Part shown: positions 23,321 through 34,988 of the stretch, piece by piece
Layout: every line of letters begins with the position of its first letter
Numbering within the stretch: the first letter of the stretch is position 1
NCBI GenBank assembly: GCA_033961575.1
Contig: CM066731.1
Location: 79,071,501 to 79,135,500, forward strand
Length of the DNA stretch: 64,000 nucleotides
DNA from: Aselliscus stoliczkanus
Lineage: Eukaryota; Chordata; Mammalia; Chiroptera; Hipposideridae
Direction of reading: 5' to 3'
Program-made: the position numbers and the translations under genes
The notes under the pieces: model-generated
What the model saw: the letters and a program-made list of their open reading frames with translations, nothing else
The model's database searches: none
What the model was told of the DNA's origin: nothing

Positions 23321-23977
23321 AATAACCATCTTTAGTAAAAGGTGAAAGGTTTATATGATCTGAAGAGAAACCAGAGTATAGAAATAACCATCTTTAGGAC
23401 AAGCTACTTTCCTTCAGTTCCTTCAAAAATGTATTTGCATACCTTATACCTTTCTTGTAAACACACATTATTTCCTTTCATACTAATTAGAATCCATAAC
23501 CTCTAAAACATTAATTTTTACTGACAACCAAAAGCAAGCAATTAGCATTTTTACTGGAAATATCCAGTGATATATCCAAGAACATATTTTGTAACCTTAA
23601 AAAGCATAGGCTTGTGATAAAACACAATATATATTTATTAACAGATGTAAATCTATCTTTGACCATTCCTGTGACAAGAAGCTAGAAATAGGTGAACTTA
23701 GCAAAACTAAAATCTTAAGTTCTCAATAGATGTTAAGAAATCTTATCTAAGCATCCCCAATATATGATCATTACTGAAAAGTTTTACTTAAAACCTTATT
23801 TGAGTGACTTTTTATTAATTCTTAACTCTATGAGGTCCCAAATTTAATTATACAAGGTATTTTCTTGACAAACTTTGTAGCAGAGATAACTTAATTTTAA
23901 AAGTAAGCTTATTTAGAATGTTATCACACATGGACTCAGGTCATCTCCCTTACAATGAAACCCACTGTGTGTGGTCC

Positions 23978-24223
23978 CTACAGGACTTTGAATGGGACCA
24001 GCAGAGTAAGGGGGAGGTGTGGAAAGAGACTGTGAAAGGGATGGAGTACTGGGTTTCCCCTGTGGGGTACCTCCCCTGGGGAGGGAGGTCCTGCTAGAGG
24101 TTCCTTAGACTGTGCCTCCTTTGGAGGAGGAAGACAAGAAACCACAGCCAAAAGAGCTGAATCAACTTGGAGTTTTTTGTAAAGGTCTGGGTTGTCCCTC
24201 AGGGTGGTAAAAAGTCTGAACAT
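23978..24223 (-). pseudogene. Possible ERV1 gag remnant (proline-rich region)
   Basis: An 81-residue frame opens with [17 protein letters not shown] and passes into a proline-rich stretch (LPPPKE, GPPSPGEVP). A proline-rich spacer after matrix is usual in gammaretroviral Gag, and the position between leader and nucleocapsid-like remnant fits. No late-domain motif is recognisable. Confidence 0.45.
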
Positions 24224-24404
24224 AGGGAACTTTTGACCATTTGCCTTCCCATCTGTAAAACAAATCTAGCTGCATGGTAGTATTAGAGCTAATACTTCCC
24301 TCTGATGGCCAGGTTTCCCTGTCTTCTAACTTGTATTGAGGCTAAAACCTTGGAACAAAAGAAGATGAGGCACCACTTCATCAGAATCTGGGGCTTAAGT
24401 CTTT

Positions 24405-24890
24405 TTGTTTGTTTGTTTGTTTGTTTTTTATTTATATATACTTTTAATTAGCTTCAGGTATACAACAAAGTGCAATAGTTATACTTTTTACCCTTCAAAG
24501 TGACAACCCCCCTCCCCCAATTCTCCCCTCCCACTCCCCCCCCCATATCATACTATCTATTACAATTCTTTTGACTCCCTTCCACCATATAATCCAAATC
24601 CCGTGACTGTCTATATATTCAATTACAGTTGGCATAAAATATTATACAACATCAGTTTCAGGTATACAGTGCCGTGATCAAGCCTCTACTCCATCCATGA
24701 AGTGGTCTCCCTAACAAAACATGTGTCCATCTGACACCCCACAAAATGTTAACAACATTATATTCCCCAAACTCTTTCATATCCCTGTGACAATACTGTA
24801 GTTACCTATTTATGCTGTCTAATCCTTTCCCCTTCTCCCTCATCCCCAACCCCCTCCCAACTAGCAACCCTGTTTTTCCTCTATATGTAA
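24405..24890 (-). mobile_element. L1 3' UTR fragment in the ERV leader side
   Basis: A (GTTT)n tract at 24405-24427 marks the tail on the minus strand. It is followed by antisense L1 3' UTR sequence such as 'ttcaggtatacaacaaagtg', 'caattacagttggcataaaatattatacaacatcagtttcaggtatacag' and C-rich runs. The 'tttcaggtgtacaatg' type signature recurs at 40810-41200 and 62850-62930. Confidence 0.7.
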
Positions 24891-24899
24891 TTCAGGGGA

Positions 24900-26321
24900 G
24901 TGTAGGCATGTGAGGGCTGATAACTCGCCTCCCAATTACTGATCTGGAGCATCCTCCAGATCCATATGTGCCAGGGAGACTGCACGACCTGGTTCTGTGG
25001 TGGGTGAGGGGGACATGGTGTGCCAAGATTTAGTCATGCCTTACCTGGGCAGCCGGCCCATGTCCCTGGGTGGGCGCTTACCTAACTCTATGTGAGTCCC
25101 CTCCTAGACTTCTGACACGAGCCTGTGGGCTGATAAAGGCAGTGGCCGATTATGGAGCCTCTGGCCAGACTCTGAGTGTCTTTAAAATTGGTGTCACAAT
25201 CAATGTAGTGGTGGCATTCCATATAAAGATGTTTAAGGAGGGAGTATATGTCCAAAGTCTGTAGAGAAGGGACACAGCACATGTGAAAAGGGGTGGTAGG
25301 GCATCGTGATGCCCAATATGTAAGGGGGAGTAGATAAGATATATTGTACTCAAAAGGCTTCTGATAAGGCTACTTTAAGGCAAAGTGAGTCCAGATTATG
25401 TTGTCCCTCCCCCAGGATCTTGCCTGATGGTTTGTAATAGCACTGGTGTAAAAAGAAAGTGGCCAGATATTTGGGACCCCACAGTGGAGCCCCTCATGGA
25501 GGTGGGCTGCTAAGTAATTGCTGGAAAGTGGACAGCGAGTGGAAAGGGCACAAAAACAGCAGAGATATAGAGGCCAAGTTCCATGTTCTTACCTTAAGAT
25601 GTCTTGAGGCTGAGGTGGAGTGTTGAGGAGGTGTCACAGGGAAGGAGCCCCAGACCAGTGTCTCAGGGGTTGAGGAAAGATGTAGTGTCAGGATGAAAAA
25701 AAAAGCAGTAAGGGTGGAGGAGGCATTCTACCGGCACCCCGTATGGGCGGTCAGGCTGAGAAGGAACCAGTGAAGCCTTTGGGACTCTACCGCAGAGTGG
25801 CCACGGCCAAGGGTCCCTCAGTTGCCTGAAAAGGCCCACAATCTAGCCATGCACCAGTATCCAGCCTTCTCATGGAAAGGAAAAGTCAGCAGAGTAACAG
25901 AAAGTGGAGGGAGAGGGAGAGCCATAGGCCGGCACCCATACCGGCAGTGGTTTCAGAGGAAGACCAAGAGAACCTTTGGAACACATCACAGAGTTGCAGT
26001 GACCAGAGTTCCTCAGATGCATCCAAGAGTCACTCATCCCAACCTCACACTGCCCTTGAGTTCTCCTATTTTCCCCAAGAGAGAAGGCACTTGGGCTAAG
26101 GCCAACATTCCTCCAACTCAGCATTGGAGGGAATTAACCACAACCCTTCTGCTAAGCCTGACCCTCGAATCTTAAGATTGGCAGCCATGCTAGTCATTTT
26201 TACCTGGCTGTCAGAGGCCGAATGTTTGTGTGACAGGAAAATATTGTTGAATGCCCGCGAGTGGGCAAAACGAAAAAGCACAGATCATGTTTACCTCTTT
26301 CATTCCAAGGGAGCCTCCAAA
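24900..26321 (-). other. ERV1 leader/gag-side sequence, non-coding
   Basis: This is the stretch between the L1 insert and the 5' LTR. It is more GC-rich than the flanks and has only short overlapping frames on both strands (for example 25822-26175). Immediately inside the LTR, the minus strand reads tt then TGGAGGCTCC (about 26310-26319). This resembles the start of a glutamine-type primer-binding site, but later bases do not match well. Confidence 0.5.
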
Positions 26322-28268
26322 TGATGTAGGATAATTCTTGTGCCGGGATTGTAGTCTCGTGAAGCTGAAGACTGGAGACACAGACCAGAGAGGTAAAGTT
26401 GACAGCAGAGGACAGTTTATTAGAGTAGAAAGTAACAGCTCTCAAAACGAAAGGGGGTCTCGACTGGGGTGCCTGCTAGTTAGGGCAAAAGCCTTGGTTT
26501 TTATACCTTTTGTATGTCTGAGGAGGGTGGCTGGTTGGCACCTTTTGGGGCCACATTTGTTGCTCAGCCCAGAGGAGGCATTTTCTTGAAATTGTCTAAT
26601 TTCCTTAGAGCTTAATCAGCTTAATCAAAGTCTCTGCTCTGAGAAGAGCATGTTAGCAGAGACTGGCTTTGAAGAAAGTACTCCTGACAATCTTATTGAT
26701 GTAGGGCATTTCTTGTGCAAGGATCCTAGTCTTGTAAAGCTGAATAATAGAGACACAGACCAGAGAGGTCAAGTTTGTAGAAGAGGATAGTTTAGTAGAA
26801 CTAAATATACATTTCAAAGAAGCAGAAGTGGGTCAGAGCAGTAGAGAATGGCTCAATGGCCATTATTAGAAAATAAAGTACACTCCAAAGAGTTTGGAGC
26901 AGGCAGAGCAAAGGAAGCCCAAAAAGGCTCAAAAAAAAAAAAAAAAAAAAAGAAATGCACTGACTGACCAGGACTTGGAGTTTTTATCCCTTTTTTTCCT
27001 TAGAGTGGGCTGTTCCCCTCTGGGTGTGGGACAACTTGATTGACACCTGTGATTGACAACAGGCTATTAGCTCATCTCTTTAGACTGCGTATGTTCCTTC
27101 CCAGAATTCAGTCTGTTAAAATGATATTAATGAATTTCTGGGCGTATGTATGATATTATAATGATGGTATAATGAGGCCCAGGTGAAATGAAGGTCGTTG
27201 TTAGTGACTGGTCTAATCCAGTCAGGTATTTTGTACCCAGTTGTTTCCCTGTAGAGGTAGATAATTACAATGAAAAGGAGAAGTTTTGGATGGAGAGAGG
27301 AGGTCTTTTGGGCAGTTACATTCTGTGGGACGTGCACGAATGCAGAGACCCAATGCCTGCCTCTAACTGCCTGCCTTGTTTTCCCCTTGAGAGACGTGAT
27401 CCCCACAAAATCTTTCTTGGAAGTTGAGGGACAGGGGGTCTTTTCTGTATCTACTTCCTGCTGGACAGGGGCTAGAGCTGTTCCTGCCTATTTGGGGGAT
27501 TCATGAAACTCTCACCTGATCTGATCTCAGATGAGAGGAAGGGGTCTCAAGATCCTCCCGGAAGGCCATGTTGGCTTCTTTGGTTGTGGCAATCTTGCTG
27601 GGGTACCCTCTGTATCCCCAAGGCCCTTAAATGAGGAAAAGTATATTTTAATTAATAAATTTTTTTATTAAAGAGCAGAGCTCAAAGCTATTGATGCAGG
27701 GTGGCTATGAGTTTGGAAAGAACATTAGGCTTTAATGTTTACAATCAACAAGTGTAATGGCCTGGGAGAATGTTAAAACCTATTTAGTCTCTGGGGTGGG
27801 ATTATCCAAGAGTTAGGTCTGGAATGGCTTGGAGAATGTTTGTAAATCACAGGTTTTAAATAGTTGTCTATGGCTGAGGTGGGTACGAGATATTCTGTGA
27901 TTCAGTCTAGGGCAATATTTAGTCTAGGTTTCAGAAACTGATTAGAAAAGTAGTCAAAGTCAGGGGCTAAGAAACTAGGGAAGAGGAGACTTAAAAGTTG
28001 TTCAACGGGGGGTGGAAGAGGAGGCTACTTGCTTGGCCCATATCATTATGTTATGTTAAATAACCTCTTTGGAGATATGCATTCTACCTGAGAATCCCTG
28101 ACTCAGAAAAAGAGGCCTCTTCCTCCCCCACCTGAGTTGGTCACTCTGGCAGGCCCTGTGACTTAAACCAATCTGTTAGCTAATAAATTATTTCCCTGGT
28201 TTTGTTATAGTTTCCACCCTGATTCCCCCTACTGTGGCAATTTCTCTCCCTATAATTTTCCTCTCTCA
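26322..28268 (-). mobile_element. ERV1 provirus 5' LTR, interrupted
   Basis: The LTR is in two parts, 26322-26696 and 28050-28268, separated by a nested LTR and its duplicated TTAT. Rejoined length is about 594 bp, close to the 583-bp 3' LTR and the 599-bp solo copy. The outer edge reads (minus strand) TGAGAGAGGAAAATTATAGGG. Confidence 0.88.
26697..28045 (-). mobile_element. Nested solo LTR of a related ERV, 1.35 kb
   Basis: The element begins (plus strand) TGATGTAGGGCATTTCTTGTG and ends GGCCCATATCA. Perfect TTAT duplications lie at 26693-26696 and 28046-28049. Its 3' end on the minus strand resembles the host LTR ('gagacacagaccagagagg' is shared), but the rest is different and longer, so it belongs to a sister family. 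A poly(A) run lies at 26931-26951. No retroviral coding remnant was recognised inside. Confidence 0.85.
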
Positions 28269-28407
28269 TCATTTCTTATAAACCAGGCCCTACTTTTGTA
28301 TCACAAATAATGTTATCATTTGCCTTTCCTTCATGAAAGGATAGTATCCAAGGTTTGGATGATAAATCTGAGATTTTGAGATATTCAAGTGCCTTGTGCA
28401 TGTTGAC

Positions 28408-28970
28408 GAAAAACATCCAGCCTAAGAGAAAACTTATAAGTTTATTTGAGCCAAATTGTCGACAATTGCCGGGAAGCAAAATCTCAAGGGATTGAGAAAA
28501 TGCTCCGAAGAATGGCAGTTTTACAGCTTATTTCATAAATAAAATCAAAGGAGGAAGGTTACATGAAATCCACTGGTTGGGAGAAAGCAAAGTGGGGAAA
28601 TCTCTGGGATTGGATAAAAGTAAATTGGAGAGACAGGTACTCCTCCCAAACAGGAGGGTGCAGGATACTAACAGTTTGCTTTTTACAGCACATAGAGATG
28701 GTAATCAGGAGACAAGCATAATAATGAGGAATTTTGCCTTTTCCAGCTCTGGTCCAGAAAAGGATTAAAGATGTTATTTTAGGTACAAAAAGACAAAGGA
28801 CAGACCCACTGAAACACCACAGATTAACTTAATGAGATGTGACTTCCTGCCATGGCCCTTTTTAGATAGGAATTTTTATGTCCACACCTTCCTCTGTGGT
28901 TATTTTCAGTCTCCTGAGCATGTCAGGCTTAACATGTGGCCCCTTTTCTGTCCACAAGCAAAACCACATA
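28408..28970 (-). mobile_element. LTR-like repeat, unit 1 of a head-to-tail pair
   Basis: The minus strand starts TGTGGACAGAAAAGGGGCCAC and ends with 'ggctcaaataaacttataag...tctcttagg', including an AATAAA signal. Unit 2 at 29150-29815 aligns along most of its length. No target duplication was recognised. The ERV class is not determined. Confidence 0.65.
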
Positions 28971-29149
28971 GAACACTAGCCAGGATTTCTGACTCAGTGT
29001 GCTCCTCACTACTGCGCCAGGGCAGGATCTGACTAACCAAAATGGCAGCTTTGCTTCAGAATTTCATTGCTGGTAGGTGATGCATCTTTTTACTTGGATT
29101 CTGAACAATGTTCCTCTGCTATCCTCAGGTGCCTGCTCTCTTACCCTTG

Positions 29150-29815
29150 TTAAGAAACCATCTACCCTAAGAGAAAACATAAGAGTTTATTTGAGCCAAA
29201 CTGACAACAATTGTCAGGAAGCAAAATCTCAATGGATTGAGAAAATGCTCTGGAAAATGGCAGTTTTGTAACTTATTTTATACATTAGAACCAAAAGAGG
29301 AGGGTTAAATGAAATCCATTGGTGGTAGATTAAGGGGAGAGAGAAAGCAAAGCAGGGAAATCTCAGGGATTGGATAAAAAGTAAATTGGAGAGACAGATA
29401 TTTCTTTTACATTGGTGGGTACAGGATGGTTAATAGCATTTTACGGTACATAGAGAGGTAATCAAGGAACAAGAACAATGAGGGATTCTATAGTTTCCTG
29501 TTCTGGTGTAGTGGGTTGTATCCTGGGGGGGGGGGCGGGTCTGGAAAAAAGAGATTACTCTGACATTCCAGCAGTAGGTTATCTTAGATGCAAAAAGAAA
29601 ATGGGCAGGCTCACTTAAGGTAAAGATTGACATTTGTCAAGGAAGCTACAGGCCAAGGACGTGACTATCCAACATGATCCACTTCTAGTCAGGAATTTTT
29701 ATGTTCACACCATCCTGTGCGGTTAATTTCAGTCTCTGAGTTTGTAGGGCCTGCCATGCAGGTCTCCCCTGAGTTTGTCATGTTTAGTATGTGGACCTTT
29801 CTTGGTCCACACCCT
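29150..29815 (-). mobile_element. LTR-like repeat, unit 2 of a head-to-tail pair
   Basis: Shared blocks with unit 1 include 'gcaaaatctcaa.ggattgagaaaatgctc', 'ggattggataaaa' and 'aagtaaattggagagacag'. The minus-strand start is TGTGGACCAAGAAAGGTCCAC. A G-run, mostly pure, lies at about 29526-29539. Only about 180 bases separate the two units, so an interior may have been lost. Confidence 0.65.
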
Positions 29816-29879
29816 TAAGTGTATGTACCTAGAACTTTGACCTTCCCTCTATTAATAGAAAAATGGGATTACAGCATTT

Positions 29880-30070
29880 AGGGGTTGAAATGGTCACTAG
29901 GAGTCACCAAGTTACCCTGATTTTCTAGATGAGAGAATTGAAGTCCAGATGAAGAGGAAGAATGATTAGCCAAGTCACACAGCTACTGAGAGGTATGGAC
30001 AATTCTCTAAGTGTAATTCTTTCCTCAATATAATGCTCTGTCTCAAAATCATAGGCCTCTTAACACTTAT
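29880..30070 (-). mobile_element. MIR-like SINE fossil, minus strand
   Basis: 'gattttctagatgagagaattgaagtccagatga' followed by 'gccaagtcacacagctactgag' matches the antisense MIR core as recalled. It is heavily diverged. Confidence 0.6.
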
Positions 30071-30272
30071 TCATGTTGTGTAGAAGTGGGGGTTTCTGGA
30101 CATGTGACTTTTTATAGAGAAAATGTTATTTTTGGGAAAAATTATAGCCTTTCTATTTAACATCTTTTCATATATTACATTAGTGAAACAAACAAGAATT
30201 GTGTGTGTGCAGAGGCAGTTAAATTTGAGAAATATTTATTTTGGACATACTTTAAAAGTTGCTACTTCAAAT

Positions 30273-30871
30273 TGAGATAGATAAATTATAGGCAGTCAGG
30301 AAAATTGCCAAGGTAGAGGGAATCAGGGTGGAAACTATAACAAAGCCAGAGAAATAATATATTAGATAACAGATTGGTTTAAGTCACAGGACTCGCCAGA
30401 ATGACAAACTCAGGTGGGGGAGGAAAAAGGTCTCTTTTTCCCAACCGGGGATTCCCAGGTAGAATGCATATCTCCAAAGAGGTTATTTAACATAACATAA
30501 GACTGTCAGGAGTCCTTTCTGTAAAGACAGTCTCTGCTAACATGCTCCTCTCAGAACAGAGACTATGATTAAGCTGATTAAGCTCTAAGGAAATTAGACA
30601 GTTTGGAGGAAACACCTGCTCTGGGATGAGCAACAAATGTGGCCCCAAAAGGTGCCAGCCAGCCCCCCTTCCCCGACATACAAAAGATATAAAAACCAAG
30701 GCTTTTGCCCTAACTAGGGGGCACTCCAGTCAGGAACTCCTCTCATTTTGAGAGCTGTTACTTTCTACTCTAATAAATTGTCCTCTGTTGTAAACTTTGC
30801 CTCTCTGGTCCATGTCTCCATTCTTTGGCTTCATGAGACTGCGATCCTGGGACAAGAAATATCCCACATCA
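30273..30871 (+). mobile_element. Solo LTR of the ERV1 provirus family
   Basis: The 599-bp LTR starts TGAGATAGATAAATTATAGGC and ends TATCCCACATCA. Perfect 4-bp duplications AAAT lie at 30269-30272 and 30872-30875. It has a TATA-like 'gatataaaaacc' near 30687 and AATAAA near 30772. It is the same family as the LTRs of the provirus at 19756-28268 but in the opposite orientation. The intact short duplication shows a separate insertion that collapsed by LTR-LTR recombination. Confidence 0.93.
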
Positions 30872-30875
30872 AAAT

Positions 30876-31465
30876 TATCCATGAATGTGTTCATTTGAGT
30901 TCCTATAGAACTTAAAAGGAATTCAGACTTCTTTATTTTTGCTAGTTTGTGAGAAGCAGGCAAAAGCTGGTAAACAAGAATTTGTAAATATTTTTGCATA
31001 AAAAAGAACTTTGTCCTCTGAATTTAGGGACTTCTATAGTCCAAAGCTTATACAGAAATGACTCACTGTACAAGGAAAAAAAAAAAAAAAAGGAAAAGAC
31101 CCTTGAACTGACTGAAAGCATGACAACTTCTATTTATGCCTTGTGATAGCTCTACAGTAATAAGCCCTTAAGCCATGCAGACATGGATATTCTCCTTTTC
31201 CCTTCCTCTTATCTTGCATAGTGCTGCTTTACCTTAGTGGAAAGGGCCTGAGTGGCTAGGAAGTAGAACCACCAAAATTTTAATTTATGGTGCAGAGCCA
31301 TGACTTAACTCGCACAAGCGCTGACTCCCATAAAAGCTATATGAAAGAGCCTCTGCTTTTGTTATTATTGTTGTTTCCAATTATAACGTTAGAAATTAAT
31401 TTGGATGACAAAGATGAATTGAAATAAGCAACTATCATTACATGTTTAATTTATAATTGTTTATA
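30876..31465. other. Unassigned intergenic sequence
   Basis: No gene or repeat was recognised apart from a poly(A) run at about 31077-31091. Confidence 0.4.
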
Positions 31466-31469
31466 CCAT

Positions 31470-31640
31470 TGTGATAATAGGAAGTGTATATTTGATCTGT
31501 GTTCCTGGTTCCTGACACAGACCTCCTAACAACCTTGGGATTTCCTGGGTGATAAGAGTGATAAGAGCATCTTTTTCTAATAGGCCCATTTTAACCATAC
31601 CTGAGTTTATGCTAATAAAATGACCCTGAGTGGGCTCCTT
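31470..31640 (+). mobile_element. ERVL-type LTR 5' fragment
   Basis: 'ataggcccattttaaccatacctgagtttatgctaataaa...gtgggctcct' parallels 14540-14600 in the LTR at 14450-15230. Only the first fifth or so is present. Confidence 0.6.
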
Positions 31641-31649
31641 TGAAAAGAT

Positions 31650-32429
31650 CAACAAAATAAACAAACCTGCAGTTAGACTGACCAAGCAAATAAGAGAGAA
31701 GTCTAAAATTACTTATATCAGAAATAAAAGAGGAATTATTATTACCAATCATGCAGAAAAATTAAGATGACATGGACTAATTTTTAAAAAGACGAAAACT
31801 GAGTCAAAGAGAAATAGACAATGTTAATATACACATAAGAAGAAAGAGTTTTTATTAGTAGTAGCAAATAAAACTAACATGAAAAAAACAGGAAAAACAG
31901 CCTTCACTGATTAATTCTACCAAACATTTAATGAAGAATTAATATGAATTATTCACAAATACTTTAAAAAAATAAAATACGGAATGTTTACAACTCATTT
32001 TATTTGGTTAGTATTATACTGATAGCTAAATCAAACCAAACCATCACAAGAAGAGAAAAACAAACAAACAAACAAAAACACTACTGAGTAATGTTTTTTA
32101 TCAATATAGTCATAAAATTCTTCAAATGAATAATGGACAACTTAATCCAAAAAATATATAAAAATGAGATCTACCATGACAAACTGGGATCTAGCCCTGA
32201 AAATAAAGTTGGCGTAACTTCCAAAAAATAAATTAAAATCAAATAAAAAATCAATATCAATTATAATCATGTCACTAGAATAGAAATCACTTCATGATCT
32301 CAACAAAAGCAGAAAGGGTAGTTGCCAAAATCCAACACCCTTTTATAATAAAAATACTCAACAAACTTGAAATTAAAAGTAATTTCTTCCATCTGATAAA
32401 ATCCATCTACAAAAACCAACCAAAATAAA

Positions 32430-32472
<43 letters not shown>

Positions 32473-34090
32473 ATATTATAAGCAACATCATACCTAATTG
32501 TGAAAGAAAGAACAGGAACAAACTGTTTTTGGCCACTTCTATCCAACACTGTACTGGATGTGCTAGCAAAGGGCAATCAGGCAAGAAAATGGACAAAAAG
32601 GCATTTAAAGAGGAAAGGAAAATATAAATCTATCTTCATGTGTAGATGGCCTATTCTTACATATAGAAAATCCTAAGATATTCAGTTAAAAAGTTTTCAA
32701 GCTAATAAAAGAGTTTAGTAAAGTTGCAGGATAAATTATAAATATATAAAATTAATTATTATTTCTATATGCAATGAGTGAACAATCTGAAAATAAAATT
32801 AAGAAAATAATTATATTTACAATAGCATAAAAAAACCACATGGGGTAAATTTAACAAAAGAATTTCTTTTGTTAAAGAATTTGTTAAAGAATTTGAACAC
32901 TGAAATTTACAGTGTCATTAAAAAATTAAAGACCTAAATAATTGGAAAGGAATACTGTGTTCATGGATTGAAGACTTAATGTTAGCAGTGTGGCAGTACT
33001 AAGATTTCTCTACAAATTTAGTGTAAGCCTTATAAAATTTCAGCTGACTTTTTTGTAGATACTTACAACATAATCTTAAAATCCATATGGAAAGTGAGGG
33101 ACCCAGAATAGGCAAAAGATCTTGATAAGAAATGAATAATTTCGAGGACTCACCCCCCCATGTAAAAACTACAATAATCAAGAAAATCAATAATCAAGAC
33201 ATAAGGGTACTGGCATAAGACATATAGGCCAATGGAATCTTACCAATAGTTCAAAAAAAAAGCTATTCACCTTTATGTTCAATTGACTTTTGACAAGGGC
33301 ACTAAAAAAAAAATCAATAAGAAAAGAATAGCCTTTGTAACAAATGGTGCAGGGGCAACTGGAGATCTATGTGCAAAAGAATGATGTTGGGCCCTTAATT
33401 AACTCATCATGATTAAAAAACATAATTAAAAGAACAAAATTTATAAAACTCTTAGAAGAAAAACTATGCTTAAATCTTTGTGATCTTAGGCTAGATAAAG
33501 GTTTCTGATATTTATTTGACAACAAGAGCACAAGCAACAACAGAAAAAAATAGATAAGTTGGACTTCATCAAAATTAAAAACATTTTGCTTCAACAGACA
33601 TAAAGCAAGTTAACAGACAACACATAAAATTGTAGAAAATATTTTCATATCATATATATCTGATATCAAATTTGTATTTAGAATATATAAAGTATACTTA
33701 GAACTCAAAAATGAAAAGGCAAATCACAATTTTAAGAAATGGGCAAAGAATCTGAATAGACATTTCTCACAAAAGATGTGCAAATTGCCAATAAACACAT
33801 GAAACTTTCTCAACACCATTAGTCATTTGGAAAATGCAAAACAAGACCACAAATAGATACCATTTCACAATCACTATGATGGTTACAAAAAAAAAAAAAA
33901 AGTGTTGCATGGATAAGGATAAGTTGAAACAAGCATACCACTGGTGGAAGGAATGTAAAATGATGCAGTTGTTTTAGAAAACAGTTTTCAATTCCTGGAA
34001 ATGTTAAACATAGAGTTCCAATGTGATCCAAAAATTCATTTCTAGGTATATACTAAAACTAAATGAAAACCTATGTTCACATATGGCACT
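31650..34090 (+). mobile_element. L1 ORF2 and 3' region, degraded, plus strand
   Basis: Recognisable L1 ORF2 DNA includes 'ttaattctaccaaacatttaatgaagaattaat' near 31910. Near the end it includes 'gaaatgggcaaagaatctgaatagacatttctc' and 'accactggtggaaggaatgtaaaatgatgcag' (33730-33970). Multiple stops and indels leave no frame. A (CA)n tract at 32431-32471 expanded inside it. Confidence 0.8.
32431..32471. repeat. (CA)n microsatellite within L1
   Basis: About 20 uninterrupted CA units. Confidence 0.97.
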
Positions 34091-34332
34091 TCGCACATTT
34101 CCAACAAAGCAATTTAGAATGCGTTCTCTTAAGCTACAGTCTACCAATGAGTATCTGGCACCAGTGACCAGTTTGCCATAGACTCATTGCAGAGCTGAAA
34201 TCTGGAGAGAAAAATATGAAGCTATTAGTTTTCATTGATTTTTGTGTTTCACTTAATATGGCCACTCAGCCATGTCTTGTTTATAAACTAACTTCTCCCA
34301 CTCTGCCTAACTGAAAACTTTTTCAACTGAAA

Positions 34333-34336
<4 letters not shown>

Positions 34337-34403
<67 letters not shown>
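34337..34403. repeat. (TA)n microsatellite
   Basis: About 33 uninterrupted TA units, perfectly self-complementary. Confidence 0.97.
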
Positions 34404-34406
<3 letters not shown>

Positions 34407-34988
34407 ATACAACCAGGTACCTACATTATTGGAAAAAATACTTTGTATACTTTAAAGCCCTCTCATTCCTCCATTTGCTTTTAAACCAGTAAACACTGAC
34501 TCCAATTCATTTCTATGATCTCATATGAAAGGTCAAATGGAATAAAAACTTATTTTTCTAGCTTTCTGAGGAAGAAATGTATGCTAACACAACTTAATTA
34601 CAAAGCCAAGAAAATCTTTCTAATTTTATTTAATTCCTAATTAATGATGAAATGTACACCATAACTTGAAGAAATGTAAGTATGTGATTATTTTTCCTCA
34701 ATAATAGATGAAGGAAGGTGAGTTATAGTATGGACAAAAGTTATGTATTAATGTTTGTAAGTACCTTAGTGAATTTTAGAAGAGCTGGATTCATATAAGT
34801 AACTCCTTTAAATTCCTACTCTCTCTAGATAGTTTCAGTGGAAACAATTGTCAGGGGGAATTATTAAAGCAGCAGGTTGCCATGATCACTCCATAATTTT
34901 GATGTTCAAGCGTGCAACTCCAGTTTGGGATACTGATAGCCTGGACCTCAGTTTCAGGATACATCTACAATCCTTGGTTATATTTGTT
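34404..34988. other. Unassigned intergenic sequence
   Basis: Nothing recognised between the TA tract and the following L1 3' end. Confidence 0.4.

Larger units (their letters stand above)
19756..28268 (-). mobile_element. Degraded ERV1 (gammaretrovirus-like) provirus, minus strand
   Basis: Two LTRs of one family bracket about 6 kb of interior: 3' LTR on the left (19756-20338), 5' LTR on the right (26322-28268, itself interrupted). In the minus direction the order is 5' LTR, possible primer-binding site, leader, proline-rich gag remnant, nucleocapsid-like remnant, RNase H part of pol, polypurine tract, 3' LTR. Most of reverse transcriptase, integrase and all of env were not found. Later insertions are a composite SINE, a simple SINE and an L1 3' end. 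By hand count the aligned parts of the LTRs differ at about 25 of 375 bases, so this is old. The flanking 4-mers (ctat, tcat) are not a clean duplication. Confidence 0.88.
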
